Assembly (NCBI GenBank): GCA_032871835.1
Contig: CM065301.1
Location: 12,098,413-12,162,412, forward strand
DNA: 64,000 nt
Source: Dipteronia dyeriana
Lineage: Eukaryota; Streptophyta; Magnoliopsida; Sapindales; Sapindaceae
Direction of reading: 5' to 3'
Part shown: positions 55,258 through 64,000 of the stretch, in pieces
Layout: each line of letters opens with the position of its first letter
How positions within the stretch are numbered: the stretch's first letter is position 1
Made by a program: the position numbers and the translations under genes
The notes under the pieces: model-generated
Database searches by the model: none
Seen by the model: only the letters and a program-made list of their open reading frames with translations
Told to the model about the DNA's origin: nothing

Positions 55258-58200
55258 GGTAGTAAAAAAAAAAATAGAGTAAAAGTCAAATTTTTCTTTC
55301 ATTTGCTTCCGTTGATACTGTTATACTACCACTACTATGGGCAACGGAGACGAAGAATCAGATGTATCTAGCCACACAATTCCACCACCAATACTTCCTC
55401 AAATTTATTCTCATGATAACTCATCCAAGATTGAGATTAAATTGGATGGATCAAACTACCGTTTATGGTCCAAGTTTGATGAGATCTTCGTGGCTGGAAA
55501 AGACAAATACGGTTTTCTCACAGGGGAATGTGTTAAGCCTGCCACCACCAGTCCCACCTATAGGCGATGGTTGGCCGATAATGCTCTTGTGCAAGGATGG
55601 CTCCTCGGATCTATGACTCCCAAAATTATGGGGATGTTTATCCGATTACCTACTGCTCATGCCATTTGGGAAGCAGTTGCTCGTACTTACTATGATGGTG
55701 CAGATCAATCCATCATCTATGAACTCAACAGCAAAGCATTCCATATGCGTCAATTTGGGCGACCTATTGCTGAGTATTACGGGGAATTGAACACAATCTG
55801 GCAGGAGTTAGATCAACGTTGCCCGAATGATATGACTGATGCTACAGATGTGGTTCGACTGAATGATCGCATTGAAAAACAAAGAGTATACATGTTTCTT
55901 GCAGGACTAGACCCTGAATTTGACAAAGTACGAGCTGATGTGTTACGTATGGATCCATTTCCTGGTGTTGAAAAAGCATTTGCCTATATCCGTCATGAGG
56001 CACAGCGTCAAGCCACTATGCTAGCTTCCCCACAAATAAGCGACAGCTCTGCTCTATTGATCAATAAAGGGGTTTCAGGAGATAGAAAATGTACTCACTG
56101 TGGACAGAAGAATCATATCCGAGATGCCTGCTGGAGATTGCATGGGTATCCTGAGTGGTACCTGGAAAAAAAGAAGAAAGGGCCTCCAAGAACTGGAACT
56201 GCCTCTCTTGCGTCTTCCTCCAGCAACTCATCCATTCCACAGGGTAATATGTGTGATTCCAAAATTCAATTCCTCAATTCAGGTACATTTCATTATGCTT
56301 TTAGTGTTTCTACAATTTCTAGTAATAATACCTGGATAATTGATTCTGGTGCAACAGATCACATGACTTTTAACTCTCAAAAATTTAGTCATCGTACTCC
56401 GACCGAAACAAAGAATGTGTCATATGCTGATGGTACACCCACCCTGGTTCATGGGGCTGGATCCATATCACTAACTCCATCCTTACATTTATCATCTGTT
56501 TTACATGTGCCCACTTTATCTAACAACTTACTCTCAATCAGTCAAATCACTAAATCTCTAAACTGTGTTGTGACATTCTGGCCTTCTCATTGTGTATTTC
56601 AGGACATCACAACCAAGGAGACGATTGGAACTGGTAGGGAAAAAGGAGGGTTGTACTACTTTACAGTAGATAATGTTTCCAGTCATCCTCACAAAGTAGC
56701 ACAAGTTAGAACTAACAACGAGAGTAATATTTTCCTTTGGCATAGGCGTCTAGGTCATTGTTCTTTTAAATATCTCAAATTTTTATTTCCTTCGTTGTTT
56801 AAAATTGTTGAGCACAATAATATACAGTGTGAGACATGCGTTCTGTCAAAACATCATCGCACTGTTTTTCCTCCTAGTAATAATAGTAAAAGATCTATAC
56901 CTTTCTCTCTTGTTCATTCTGATGTTTGTGGTCCATCTAACGTTGTATCTATATCTGGTATGCGTTGGTTTGTTACGTTTATTGATGATTGTACTCGTAT
57001 GACATGGGTTTTTCTTTTAAAAAATAAAAGTGATGTATGTGACGTTTTTCAAAATTTTTATCATATGATTCTCACACAATTTCATAAGAAAATTCAAGTT
57101 TTACGCTCAGATAATGGTGGTGAATATTTGAATCATAATGTAAAAGCTTTTTGTTTGAAAAACGGTATTCTTCACCAAACATCTTGTGCACATACCCCAC
57201 AACAAAATGGTACTACCGAGCGTAAAAATTGTCATCTCTTAGAAGTTGCACGATCTTTACTGCTCGGAATGCATATGCCTAAATCTTTTTGGGGTGATGC
57301 AGTACTATCTGCTGCATATCTCATTAATCGTATGCCATCTAGTGTTCTATCTTTTCAAACCCCGTTACAATCCTTGTCTCATTACTGTGATGTTAACTCT
57401 GCATTGCATATTCTTCCTCGGGTTTTTCGCTGTGTGGTATATGTACATGTTCATACTCCTCATCGAGGAAAGCTAGATCCACATGCTCTTAAGTGTGTTT
57501 TTATAGGATATTCTAGCTCACAAAAAGGATACAAATGTTATCATCCTCCATCCCGTAGAGTATTTGTGTCACAAGATGTTACTTTCTGGGAGAGTGAGGC
57601 ATATTTTACCTCGGAGACTTCTCTTCAGGGGGATAATCTAAACTATGAAGGGAAGTTTCCTAAAACTGTTGACAATGGTATACCTATTAGTCTGAGAAGT
57701 CAATCTTTCGAGGAAAAAAATCTATCTTTGGAAAGTAAGATTCTTGATAGTCTCACAGAAAAGATAGAACCAACATTGAGAGTGTATGAAAGAAGGAATA
57801 AAGGGAAAGAGAAACAGGGGGAGTCAGTTCTCATACAAGTAGTACGACCTTCCTCTTCTTCATCACCGGTTCGTCAATCAGACTCTAAGGTTGAAAATGC
57901 TCCTGAGGTAACTCTTGAACCCTCCTCTTTATCTAATGATATATCCAATCACACAGATCCTGATCCCAGTCCAGCTACTAGAAGGTATCCTAGTCGAGAA
58001 CATAGACCATCTGTACGATTTGGTTTTTCCCCCGAACGACCTCCAGCAGATAGTAATGCTCTTTACTCTATTACTAATTACATCTCAACTCACAGACTAT
58101 CTGAAACATTTAAAACCTTTGCACATCAATTATCCTCTGTATCTATTCCTAGTAAATTGCAGGATGCACTTACAGACCAAAATTGGATCCGAGCCATGGA

Positions 58201-60286
58201 TGAAGAGATGAAAGCTTTACAAAAAAATTGTACCTGGGAGATAGTGGATCTTCCTAAAGGAAAGAAGGCTGTTGGATGTCGATGGGTATATACCATCAAA
58301 CACAAGGCAGATGGCTCAATTGAAAGATACAAGGCTATGTTGGTTGCCAAAGGGTACACTCAGACTTACGGGGTTGACTACCAGGAGACCTTTGCCCCGG
58401 TAGCAAAGTTGAACACTGTTAGAGTACTTCTCTCACTAGCAGCTAATCTGGAGTGGCCTTTGAAACAATTTGATGTAAAGAATGCCTTCTTACATGGGGA
58501 ACTCAGTGAAGAAGTTTATATGGATCTCCCCCCTGGTTTTGATTCTCTAACTGGTAAAGTCTGTAAACTAAAAAAGGCTCTCTACGGACTAAAACAATCA
58601 CCTAGAGCCTGGTTCGGACGACTCAGTACTTCCATGAGGAAATTTGGATATGAGCAGAGTAACTCTGATCACACCTTATTCTTTAAACGAAAGGGTGACA
58701 AAATCACTATACTAATCGTCTATGTTGATGATATGATTGTTACAGGAAACGATGATCTGGAGATGACTAATCTTCAAAGTCACTTGGCCACAGAGTTTGA
58801 AATGAAAGACCTAGGAGCATTACGGTACTTTTTGGGAATTGAGTTAGCTCGGTCAAAACATGGGATTTTCCTTAGTCAGAGAATGTATGTTCTTGATCTG
58901 CTTACAGAAACTGGGATGCTTGCTAGCAAACCAGCAAATACTCCTATGGATCAAAATCACAAGTTATGTGAATGTCCAGATCACCCTGATCAAACCCCGG
59001 CAAACAAAGAAAGATATCAAAGGCTGGTTGGTAAACTTATCTACTTATCGCATACTCGTCCTGATATTGAATATGCGGTGAGTGTGGTAAGCCAATTTAT
59101 GCACGCTCCCACTGAGAGTCACATGGATGTAGTACTTCAGATTCTAAGATACTTAAAAGGATCTCCTGGCAGAGGATTAATGTTCTCTAAGAATGGACAT
59201 CTAGACATCAAGGGATACACATATGCTGATTGCGCTGGGAATGCTAGTGATCGGAGGTCTACTTCTGGTTACTTTACCTTTATAGGAGGTAACCTAGTCA
59301 CTTGGCGGAGTAAGAAACAGACTGTGGTGTCACGATCCAGTGCTGAAGCAGAATTCCGAGGGATTGCCCAAGGAATTACTGAATTACTGAATTACTGTGG
59401 TTGAAAAACTTATTAGGGGATTTGGGATTTCACCCAAAGGATAGTATGAAGCTATATTGTGATAATAAAGCTTCAGTACAGATTGCCAATAATCCTGTCC
59501 AACATGATCGTACCAAACATGTGGAAATTGATCGATTCTTCATCAAAGAGAAATTAGAAGGGAAAATAATTGAGCTTCCGCATGTATCAAGTAAAGATCA
59601 ACTTGCAGATATCCTTACAAAGGTCATTAATGGAAGGAACTTTTATGACTCAATTAGCAAGTTGGGCATGAGTGACATCTATGCACCAACTTAAGGGGGA
59701 GTGTTAGAATATTATCATTAATTAGGAGATTGTATAGTTGACTTTGTTAGAATATTATCATTAATTAGGAGATTGTGTAGTTGACTTGACTGATTTGATT
59801 AGAATCAATTAGAGGATCAATTAGGATTAATTAGCTTAATTGTAGATTGTTGTTTCCTATTGTATCTATTGTATTTTCCTATAAATTACCTCCAATATGG
59901 AGAAGAATATATAACAAAAAATTCTGAATTGTTCAGATGGGTCTGCTTTTGCAAGCATGCTCAAACTTATTTTCTGTTCTGCATGTTCTTTCTTACTGAA
60001 AACAAACTATAACTCTAATGTAATATGTTTTTTTTCAGCATTTCTGAAGGACGTGCAATATATGTTGGATATTTTCCTACATCAAGAATAGTGACTACTG
60101 TGGTAGTTAGTCCTCATCAGCATCGGGAATTGTCGCCTTCTATTCTTGAAAAACAATTCCGTGAAGCTTGCCGGAGTTTATCCTCTGAACTGCCACCTGG
60201 GAGTCATGTTATTTTCAAGGTGAATTTATAATTTTGAGAATATAGGCTTTCTTCACTTTCTTTTCTTCTAACAGTTATTCTATTTA

Positions 60287-60332
<46 letters not shown>

Positions 60333-63250
60333 TTCAGGTGGACTACGTTGGATATGTTAAAGATGCTGAAATATTTTTACAAAGAGCAATAAGTGAACAC
60401 AGGTATTCATCATCTAGGTTTTTTAGGGCATATTTTATTTAAAGGAGAAATTTGATTTTATTCATTTGTTTTAAATTTTAAGAGCCTAGAGCTTCCAACA
60501 AATATATTACTTTCTAAAACTACAGCTGTGGTGTCTGTATAATTGTGGCTTCATTCTTGGAGAGAGCGTGTGAGGTTATCCAACACTGTACTGTTACCTC
60601 TAGAAACTGAGCCTGTTTATGTCTTCTTTATTTGTATGTTCTTGCAGACTCAGGATGATCTGTTGCTTACTATTCTGCTGTTGGTTTTTATCTTTGTTCA
60701 TTATGATATTATAACTTATTAAAGCAGGGTGCTACTTTGACTAGTTATTATCAGGTATGCCATGGTCATGTGTTGGGATTTGTAAACCACTAAGAAATTT
60801 GAATATATTCATCCATCCTTGGTGACTCTGCAAGTGAAACTTTAGTGGCCTTCGAATTCCAGACTTTTCCAGTTTTCTAGACAGTAGAAATGTTATACAA
60901 TTTTATTTGCACTCATTTTCTGGTTGAATTTCAGTTCTATATATTTTCACAAGAGCAATTTAATTTGCCTTACCAAAATATATTGGATGGCAGACATGAA
61001 CATTATGGACCTACAATTGCGGTCATTGAATGCCCCAATTCTCATTTACTGAGGTTAGGAATTCGAGTTCTTGCTGATTTTCCATGCGTGAACATCCCAG
61101 CCAATGCTCGTGATAGTCAATATCAGGTACAATAGTTCTGAACTAATGACTGCTTCACATGGATTTGCTGATTTCTGAATATTGAGTTTGCTCATGAATC
61201 TCGGCAAATGCATACTATTGCTGAATTTTTATGCTCTATGCAGGTTCTTGGGTGGCAGCAAAATGCTGCAAAAATTGGAATGCAACGCTGTGCTGCATCA
61301 TCTCAGTGGTTCAATGAGAGACTTGCTCTTGCAAAATATGCTCATGTACTAATTTTTATTTTCATGGTAACAATGTCTGTCCGATCGCGTGTTATGTTAG
61401 TATATGAACTCTTTAAATTTTTTGGGCCAGGTACCTTTGGGAAATTTTGAACCTGATTGGCTTATGTTTACGGCTGATGTCTTCTTTTCCAGAGCACTGC
61501 GTGATCAGCAACAGGTTTTTCTATGTGAAAGTTCGATACGATTTAACTCTTCACTTTAAAATAATTTTCAGAGACCCGACTTTTTAAAGTCTTTGTACAG
61601 TTTGATTGTTTAAGCTACTGATTTTCTCTGTTTTAATTGTTGGTGAAAAACTACCAACCGATTTTTCTAGAAAAATTCTTTTCTGAGTTTCTACGTTGTT
61701 TCACTAATTAATACTCTTTTTTAATTGTTGGTGAAAAACTACCATCCGATTTTTCTAGAAAAATTCTTTATGAGTTTCTACGTTGTTTTACTAATTACTT
61801 CAATATTGATTCTCACAGGTGCTTTGGATATCTGATGATGGTGTTCCAGATGTAGGAGGCACTGGTGAAGAAGATACATGTTTTGCTGATGAGGTTAGTT
61901 ATGAGCATGTCTCTAAAGACAGGACTTTATTGTTGCTGCTTTTAATATTTTCTTATATGGCTATATTAAGTAGTGCTGGGTTCAATTCTTTACATCTGTT
62001 CTCCCATTGAACACAAGTACAATTTATTTATGCTGCTCTATAGCTCTGTTTTCTTTTAATTAGAAACATTTCTTTCTCTTGTAATTTTCTTTGGTGAACT
62101 TACCAGCTTTTATTTTGAAATAGGTCCATCAACCTGTTCTTACATATCCTGGAGCATACAGAAAAGTTTCCGTGGAGCTGAAGGTCAACAAAACATTCTT
62201 TCCTTTCCTTATCTCTCTCCCTCCCTCTATTTCCTGAAGGTTGGTGGTAGCTTTGTTAGTCGAGCTTATTGTTAAAGTGTATGTAAATTTATTTTGTCAA
62301 CAGATTCATAACCTGTCTGTCAATGCACTTCTGAAAAGCAACCAAGTCAATGAAATGGAAGGAGGTAGTTTGTTAGGATTTGACCATGACATGAATTCTG
62401 GAGCTCATGTTTATACAGAACAGTGTGGCTTTGATGAGACTACCTCATGTGCACCTGCATTCCGTGTCTTGAAACAACTGATCCAGAGGTGCCTTTCAGA
62501 TGCAGTTTCTTCAGGAAATGTATTTGCTGATGCCGTATTGCAACATCTATATCGATGGCTTTGCAGGTTGGTGTTACATCTTATGTATGACCCTTGTTCG
62601 TCGTTCACTTGTATAATTACTGCTCACTCTTTTATATTGCAGCCCTCATTCAAAGCTTCATGATCCAGCACTTCACCGCATCCTTCATAAGGTAAATGTC
62701 GTATGAATGCTTGAGGTCTATTAGTTTGTAAAGGAAACTGATTTTATGTTACAAATAACTACAACACAACTCTTGTATTGACCAAATTAATAAAGCTTCC
62801 TCGACCACAATGTATTAGTGTTCTTAGGCAACTCAAAAGTGCCACATTTAACTTATCTCGCTATCTTTTTCTTTGTGATTTTATACCCTAAACATTTCCT
62901 TCATGATTTTTTAATGATTATATTTTCTAATATCCGTAGGTCATGCAAAAGGTGTTTGCACTGCTATTGGCTGAGTTTCGCAAATTAGGTGCCACAATAA
63001 TATTTGCAAACTTCTCAAAGGTTATTATAGACACAGGAAAAGTTGATCTTTCTGCAGCAAAAGCGTACTGTGACAGCTTGCTGAAAGCTCTGCAAAATAG
63101 GTGGGTCTTGGACTATGGACTAAGTTTGTTACACCTTCTCATTTGTCATCTTTCTGTAAATTTTTGTCTTTGCTGATTTGTAGAGAACTATTTGAGTGGA
63201 TTGAGCTTGAGCCTCTGCTTTTCTGGAATTCCCTGCTTTTTATGGATCAG
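35520..63250 (+). CDS. POL2: DNA polymerase epsilon catalytic subunit (5' 44 exons; 3' end outside window)
   Basis: The large B-family polymerase copies the leading strand in the nucleus. I placed 44 exons with GT-AG borders; together they give 5,676 coding bases (1,892 codons), and every junction keeps phase. The 3'-5' exonuclease motif FDIET has its catalytic Asp at residue 244 (exon 7). Polymerase motif A '[14 protein letters not shown]' starts at D595 (exon 15), motif B '[15 protein letters not shown]' spans exons 20-21, and motif C 'DTDGIW' is at D829-D831 (exon 21). The inactive second polymerase half follows in exons 29-44. About 250 residues, including the C-terminal zinc fingers, are expected beyond the window. 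Exons are intact despite five repeat insertions in introns. ATG 35520 is chosen because 'MDRRWDRRD...KKQKLI' matches the conserved N-terminus. An E2F site precedes it. Confidence 0.96.
38178..38310. mobile_element. Hairpin MITE in POL2 intron 5
   Basis: Two 31-base arms are inverted repeats with two mismatches: left arm from about 38203 ('cggtctcaaggattatc...'), right arm ending at about 38284 ('...aatccttgagaccg'), with a ~20-base loop. Weaker inverted similarity extends outward ('aggatcaaacctgaattttt' against 'aaaaatttcagacatggtcct'). Each arm also contains the near-palindrome 'gattatcacatgcgataatc'. Target duplication not identified. Confidence 0.7.
39192..39325 (+). repeat. Dispersed repeat, copy 1 (POL2 intron 7)
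   Basis: About 130 bases match 63753-63873 in the same orientation, sharing 'ttagtaa', 'aataggaaatg', 'ctcacttgcaagacc' / 'ctcacgtgcaagacc' and 'catgtggct' in order. The 3' limit is not clear. No coding potential. Confidence 0.75.
40804..41283. mobile_element. MITE with TTA target duplication in POL2 intron 9
   Basis: A 480-bp element has terminal inverted repeats GAGCACCTCCAATGCA and (reverse complement of the right end) GACCATCTCCAATGCA, 14 of 16 matching. It is flanked by TTA at 40801-40803 and 41284-41286. A 3-bp TTA duplication is typical of PIF/Harbinger-type elements. Inside, 'caaatttggcatatgctata' is mirrored by an inverted copy about 25 bases on, making a strong internal hairpin. 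Confidence 0.85.
47801..47823. repeat. (TG)n microsatellite in POL2 intron 21
   Basis: A pure TG run of about eleven units within the intron. Confidence 0.95.
48703..49637. mobile_element. MITE-like element with TTA target duplication in POL2 intron 24
   Basis: Ends are AAGCATCTCCGAC (left) and GAGCATCTCCCAC (reverse complement of right), followed on both sides inward by 'actctattttagag'-type sequence. TTA flanks both ends (48700-48702 and 49638-49640). At 935 bp it is long and very AT-rich, with no coding capacity. Same terminal style as the intron 9 element, so probably the same superfamily. Confidence 0.82.
54529..54533. repeat. Target site duplication of the copia element (left)
   Basis: GATGG here is repeated exactly at 59936-59940, on the other side of the element, proving that the 5.4-kb block is one insertion into intron 33. 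Confidence 0.92.
54534..54767 (+). repeat. Copia 5' LTR
   Basis: Starts TGTTGGAATATT and ends ...TTGTTCA. The first 43 bases are tandemly duplicated within the LTR (second copy from 54577). A TATA-like 'tctataaatta' lies at about 54711-54721. Confidence 0.94.
54768..54779 (+). other. Copia primer binding site (initiator tRNA-Met)
   Basis: TGGTATCAGAGC directly follows the LTR. It is the standard plant PBS complementary to the 3' end of initiator methionine tRNA. Confidence 0.93.
55208..55252. repeat. (AT)n microsatellite in the copia leader
   Basis: A pure AT run of about 44 bases within the element, 85 bases before the polyprotein start. It will vary in length between copies. Confidence 0.95.
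55337..59404 (+). CDS. Copia gag-pol polyprotein (1,355 codons, 3' frameshifted)
   Basis: Starts at ATG 55337. Gag occupies residues about 1-300, with a UBN2-like region and zinc knuckle '[14 protein letters not shown]' at residue 252. The protease motif '[10 protein letters not shown]' has its Asp at 336. Integrase starts with an HHCC zinc finger (H469, 'CETC' from 498), followed by the DDE core ([21 protein letters not shown]). Reverse transcriptase carries '[13 protein letters not shown]' and the catalytic YVDD at 1129-1132. RNase H follows from about 1270. The frame is open through all these domains. Near 59380-59400 the 8-base word 'aattactg' occurs three times in a row, and the frame is lost there; RNase H continues in another frame at 59401-59694. 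The polyprotein makes the particle and reverse-transcribes and inserts the element. Confidence 0.94.
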   Translation: MGNGDEESDVSSHTIPPPILPQIYSHDNSSKIEIKLDGSNYRLWSKFDEIFVAGKDKYGFLTGECVKPATTSPTYRRWLADNALVQGWLLGSMTPKIMGMFIRLPTAHAIWEAVARTYYDGADQSIIYELNSKAFHMRQFGRPIAEYYGELNTIWQELDQRCPNDMTDATDVVRLNDRIEKQRVYMFLAGLDPEFDKVRADVLRMDPFPGVEKAFAYIRHEAQRQATMLASPQISDSSALLINKGVSGDRKCTHCGQKNHIRDACWRLHGYPEWYLEKKKKGPPRTGTASLASSSSNSSIPQGNMCDSKIQFLNSGTFHYAFSVSTISSNNTWIIDSGATDHMTFNSQKFSHRTPTETKNVSYADGTPTLVHGAGSISLTPSLHLSSVLHVPTLSNNLLSISQITKSLNCVVTFWPSHCVFQDITTKETIGTGREKGGLYYFTVDNVSSHPHKVAQVRTNNESNIFLWHRRLGHCSFKYLKFLFPSLFKIVEHNNIQCETCVLSKHHRTVFPPSNNSKRSIPFSLVHSDVCGPSNVVSISGMRWFVTFIDDCTRMTWVFLLKNKSDVCDVFQNFYHMILTQFHKKIQVLRSDNGGEYLNHNVKAFCLKNGILHQTSCAHTPQQNGTTERKNCHLLEVARSLLLGMHMPKSFWGDAVLSAAYLINRMPSSVLSFQTPLQSLSHYCDVNSALHILPRVFRCVVYVHVHTPHRGKLDPHALKCVFIGYSSSQKGYKCYHPPSRRVFVSQDVTFWESEAYFTSETSLQGDNLNYEGKFPKTVDNGIPISLRSQSFEEKNLSLESKILDSLTEKIEPTLRVYERRNKGKEKQGESVLIQVVRPSSSSSPVRQSDSKVENAPEVTLEPSSLSNDISNHTDPDPSPATRRYPSREHRPSVRFGFSPERPPADSNALYSITNYISTHRLSETFKTFAHQLSSVSIPSKLQDALTDQNWIRAMDEEMKALQKNCTWEIVDLPKGKKAVGCRWVYTIKHKADGSIERYKAMLVAKGYTQTYGVDYQETFAPVAKLNTVRVLLSLAANLEWPLKQFDVKNAFLHGELSEEVYMDLPPGFDSLTGKVCKLKKALYGLKQSPRAWFGRLSTSMRKFGYEQSNSDHTLFFKRKGDKITILIVYVDDMIVTGNDDLEMTNLQSHLATEFEMKDLGALRYFLGIELARSKHGIFLSQRMYVLDLLTETGMLASKPANTPMDQNHKLCECPDHPDQTPANKERYQRLVGKLIYLSHTRPDIEYAVSVVSQFMHAPTESHMDVVLQILRYLKGSPGRGLMFSKNGHLDIKGYTYADCAGNASDRRSTSGYFTFIGGNLVTWRSKKQTVVSRSSAEAEFRGIAQGITELLNYCG
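59401..59694 (+). pseudogene. C-terminal end of copia RNase H, out of frame
   Basis: Ninety-seven codons continue the RNase H domain ('[20 protein letters not shown]', '[13 protein letters not shown]', 'DQLADILTK') in a different frame from the main polyprotein. It has the conserved C-terminal motifs of plant copia RNase H and ends at 59692-59694, directly before the polypurine tract. It is cut off from the rest by the repeat expansion at about 59380-59400. Confidence 0.9.
59693..59701 (+). other. Copia polypurine tract
   Basis: AAGGGGGAG lies immediately upstream of the 3' LTR, overlapping the polyprotein stop; it primes plus-strand DNA synthesis. Confidence 0.9.
59702..59935 (+). repeat. 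Copia 3' LTR
   Basis: Same length as the 5' LTR (234 bp) with four transitions. Followed by GATGG (59936-59940), the right target duplication. Confidence 0.94.
60289..60328. repeat. (AT)n microsatellite in POL2 intron 34
   Basis: A pure AT run of about 40 bases ending only nine bases before the exon 35 acceptor (60337); length changes here could touch the acceptor's pyrimidine tract. Confidence 0.95.
61634..61800. repeat. 88-bp tandem duplication in POL2 intron 38
   Basis: 'taattgttggtgaaaaacta...cgtt gttt.actaatta' occurs twice with period 88 and a few differences (ccaaccg/ccatccg, cttttctgag/ctttatgag). It makes up more than half of this 304-bp intron. Confidence 0.9.
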
Positions 63251-64000
63251 GTTTGATCACTTTCTCCTTTATGATGATTTATTCTGCGCCCTACAGGTGG
63301 TTGTAGTTTGTTTTTCATTTCCTTCCTTTTCCATTAACCTGCTGTTTCTTTTGCTGGTGATTACCAGTTTGATTGTTAGAACTTCCAAATATCGTCTTTC
63401 TTAACCAATCCACTGAAAACAAAAATTGTGTTATTAGTTTTCAAAAGAAATGAAACCTACTATCAAGTGTGAATAGAAGGAAATCATATAGAAACTTCAT
63501 TTCCCTTATTCTGTATTCAAATTTTGAGCAATAGTAGTTCAGGGAGGAAATGAGAGCTATTTCAAGCACAGTTTAGTTACCCCAAGGTACTTTCATCTCT
63601 TGGACTTTGGGCAGGCTATACCGAGTCTATTTGACAACATGCTGAGTGCTCTTGAGTTTTATGGCACATGAGTGATGTTAAATGCTACGGTGGCCGTATG
63701 TTCTTTCATACAAAACAAAATGTCAAAATCTCTCTTGTACTTCATTGTTTTTGTTAGTAACCAACAAATCCAAAAACTTAAGCCGATAGGAAATGGTTCA
63801 ACAATAATATTCAAGCACTCTAATGCACTCCCTCACGTGCAAGACCGATGGGCTTGCCATGTGGCTAGAGTCCAAACACAAACATACAACAAATTCACAT
63901 AATAAATAAAAAATCCAAATATAATCATGTCGGGGAACTTGAATTTGAATCTAGGACTCCTTGATATAACAAGGTTATGATACCCTATTACTCTATTAGT
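63251..64000. other. POL2 intron 44 (open at window end)
   Basis: No next exon was recognised. The sequence holds short non-coding frames and the second copy of the dispersed repeat. The exon that should begin with the continuation of 'LLFMDQ' must lie beyond 64000. Confidence 0.7.
63753..63873 (+). repeat. Dispersed repeat, copy 2 (POL2 intron 44)
   Basis: Second copy of the repeat at 39192-39325. It may continue to the window end, which has 'gaacttgaatttgaatctaggactcc' and 'acaaggttatgataccc', words common in plant dispersed repeats. Confidence 0.72.

Larger units (their letters stand above)
54534..59935 (+). mobile_element. Full-length Ty1/copia LTR retrotransposon in POL2 intron 33
   Basis: A 5,402-bp element has 234-bp LTRs (54534-54767 and 59702-59935), a PBS, one long gag-pol frame, a polypurine tract and an exact 5-bp target duplication (GATGG). 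It lies in the same direction as POL2. The LTRs differ at four positions, all transitions, so insertion is fairly recent. Short LTRs, small size and the domain order GAG-PR-INT-RT-RH fit a compact copia lineage (Ale/Retrofit-like is my best guess). One frameshift near the end of RNase H separates the last 97 codons. Confidence 0.95.
60039..63250 (+). other. POL2: POL2 exons 34-44 (inactive second polymerase half)
   Basis: Exons: 60039-60219, 60338-60402, 60994-61126, 61244-61345, 61431-61514, 61819-61893, 62124-62183, 62304-62566, 62643-62691, 62940-63100, 63184-63250. Exon 36 starts at 60994 (TGGCAG|ACATGAAC): the earlier AG at 60934 leaves the phase wrong, while 60994 restores it and gives '[11 protein letters not shown]'. 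After exon 44 the donor GTTTGA opens an intron that does not close within the window. Confidence 0.9.

Noticed and set aside
54900..55262. 120-codon open frame in the copia leader
   Set aside because: It is Arg/Pro-rich low-complexity sequence ending in an Ile-Tyr run from the AT microsatellite; it lies in the untranslated leader before the real gag start.
60935..60993. Possible upstream extension of POL2 exon 36 from the AG at 60934
   Set aside because: Its phase does not match exon 35, whereas the acceptor at 60993 restores the phase and a conserved-looking sequence.
1..64000. tRNA genes, rRNA genes, CRISPR arrays, bacterial-type operons
   Set aside because: I looked for box A/B-like tRNA motifs, rRNA-like blocks and regularly spaced short repeats; the only regular arrays are minisatellites, and the gene structures are eukaryotic.

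Overview
This is nuclear DNA from a plant, almost certainly a eudicot. Genes are split by many GT-AG introns, intergenic DNA is AT-rich and full of transposons, and the resident genes (a CC-NBS-LRR resistance gene, ribosomal stalk protein P2, and the DNA polymerase epsilon catalytic subunit) are typical of plants. I cannot fix the species. No bacterial, organellar or CRISPR features were seen.

Layout. 1-1289 is non-coding DNA with a CG-rich, internally repetitive patch. 1290-11303 holds two decayed copies of an endogenous pararetrovirus (Caulimoviridae-like): a long copy on the + strand (movement protein, capsid, protease, RT-RNase H, second ORF) and a shorter copy on the - strand (RT-RNase H, second ORF, promoter). 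They lie tail to tail and form inverted arms of about 2.1 kb. 12515-21798 is a complete LTR-bounded Ty3/gypsy element read from the - strand. It keeps degraded gag and protease plus the last residues of pol but has no RT, RNase H or integrase. In their place it carries an antisense, intron-containing gene and a ~91-bp minisatellite, the layout of a non-autonomous Tat-lineage element.

From 22 kb on come the host genes. A single-exon CC-NBS-LRR gene (22982-25756, +) is followed by about 5.7 kb of non-coding DNA. The P2 gene (31508-32736, -; three coding exons) has telo-boxes upstream. POL2 (DNA polymerase epsilon catalytic subunit) starts at 35520 (+) and runs off the right edge. Forty-four exons could be placed, giving about 1,892 codons, and the reading phase holds across every junction. 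An E2F-type site lies about 85 bp before its start codon.

POL2 introns have been invaded repeatedly: a hairpin MITE (intron 5), a copy of a dispersed repeat (intron 7), two MITEs with TTA target duplications (introns 9 and 24), a young full-length Ty1/copia element with identical 5-bp target duplications (intron 33), and a second copy of the dispersed repeat (intron 44). None disturbs the exons. The window is thus a transposon- and virus-rich block next to two housekeeping genes and one immune receptor gene. The most unusual items are the viral inverted repeat and the spliced antisense gene inside the gypsy element.
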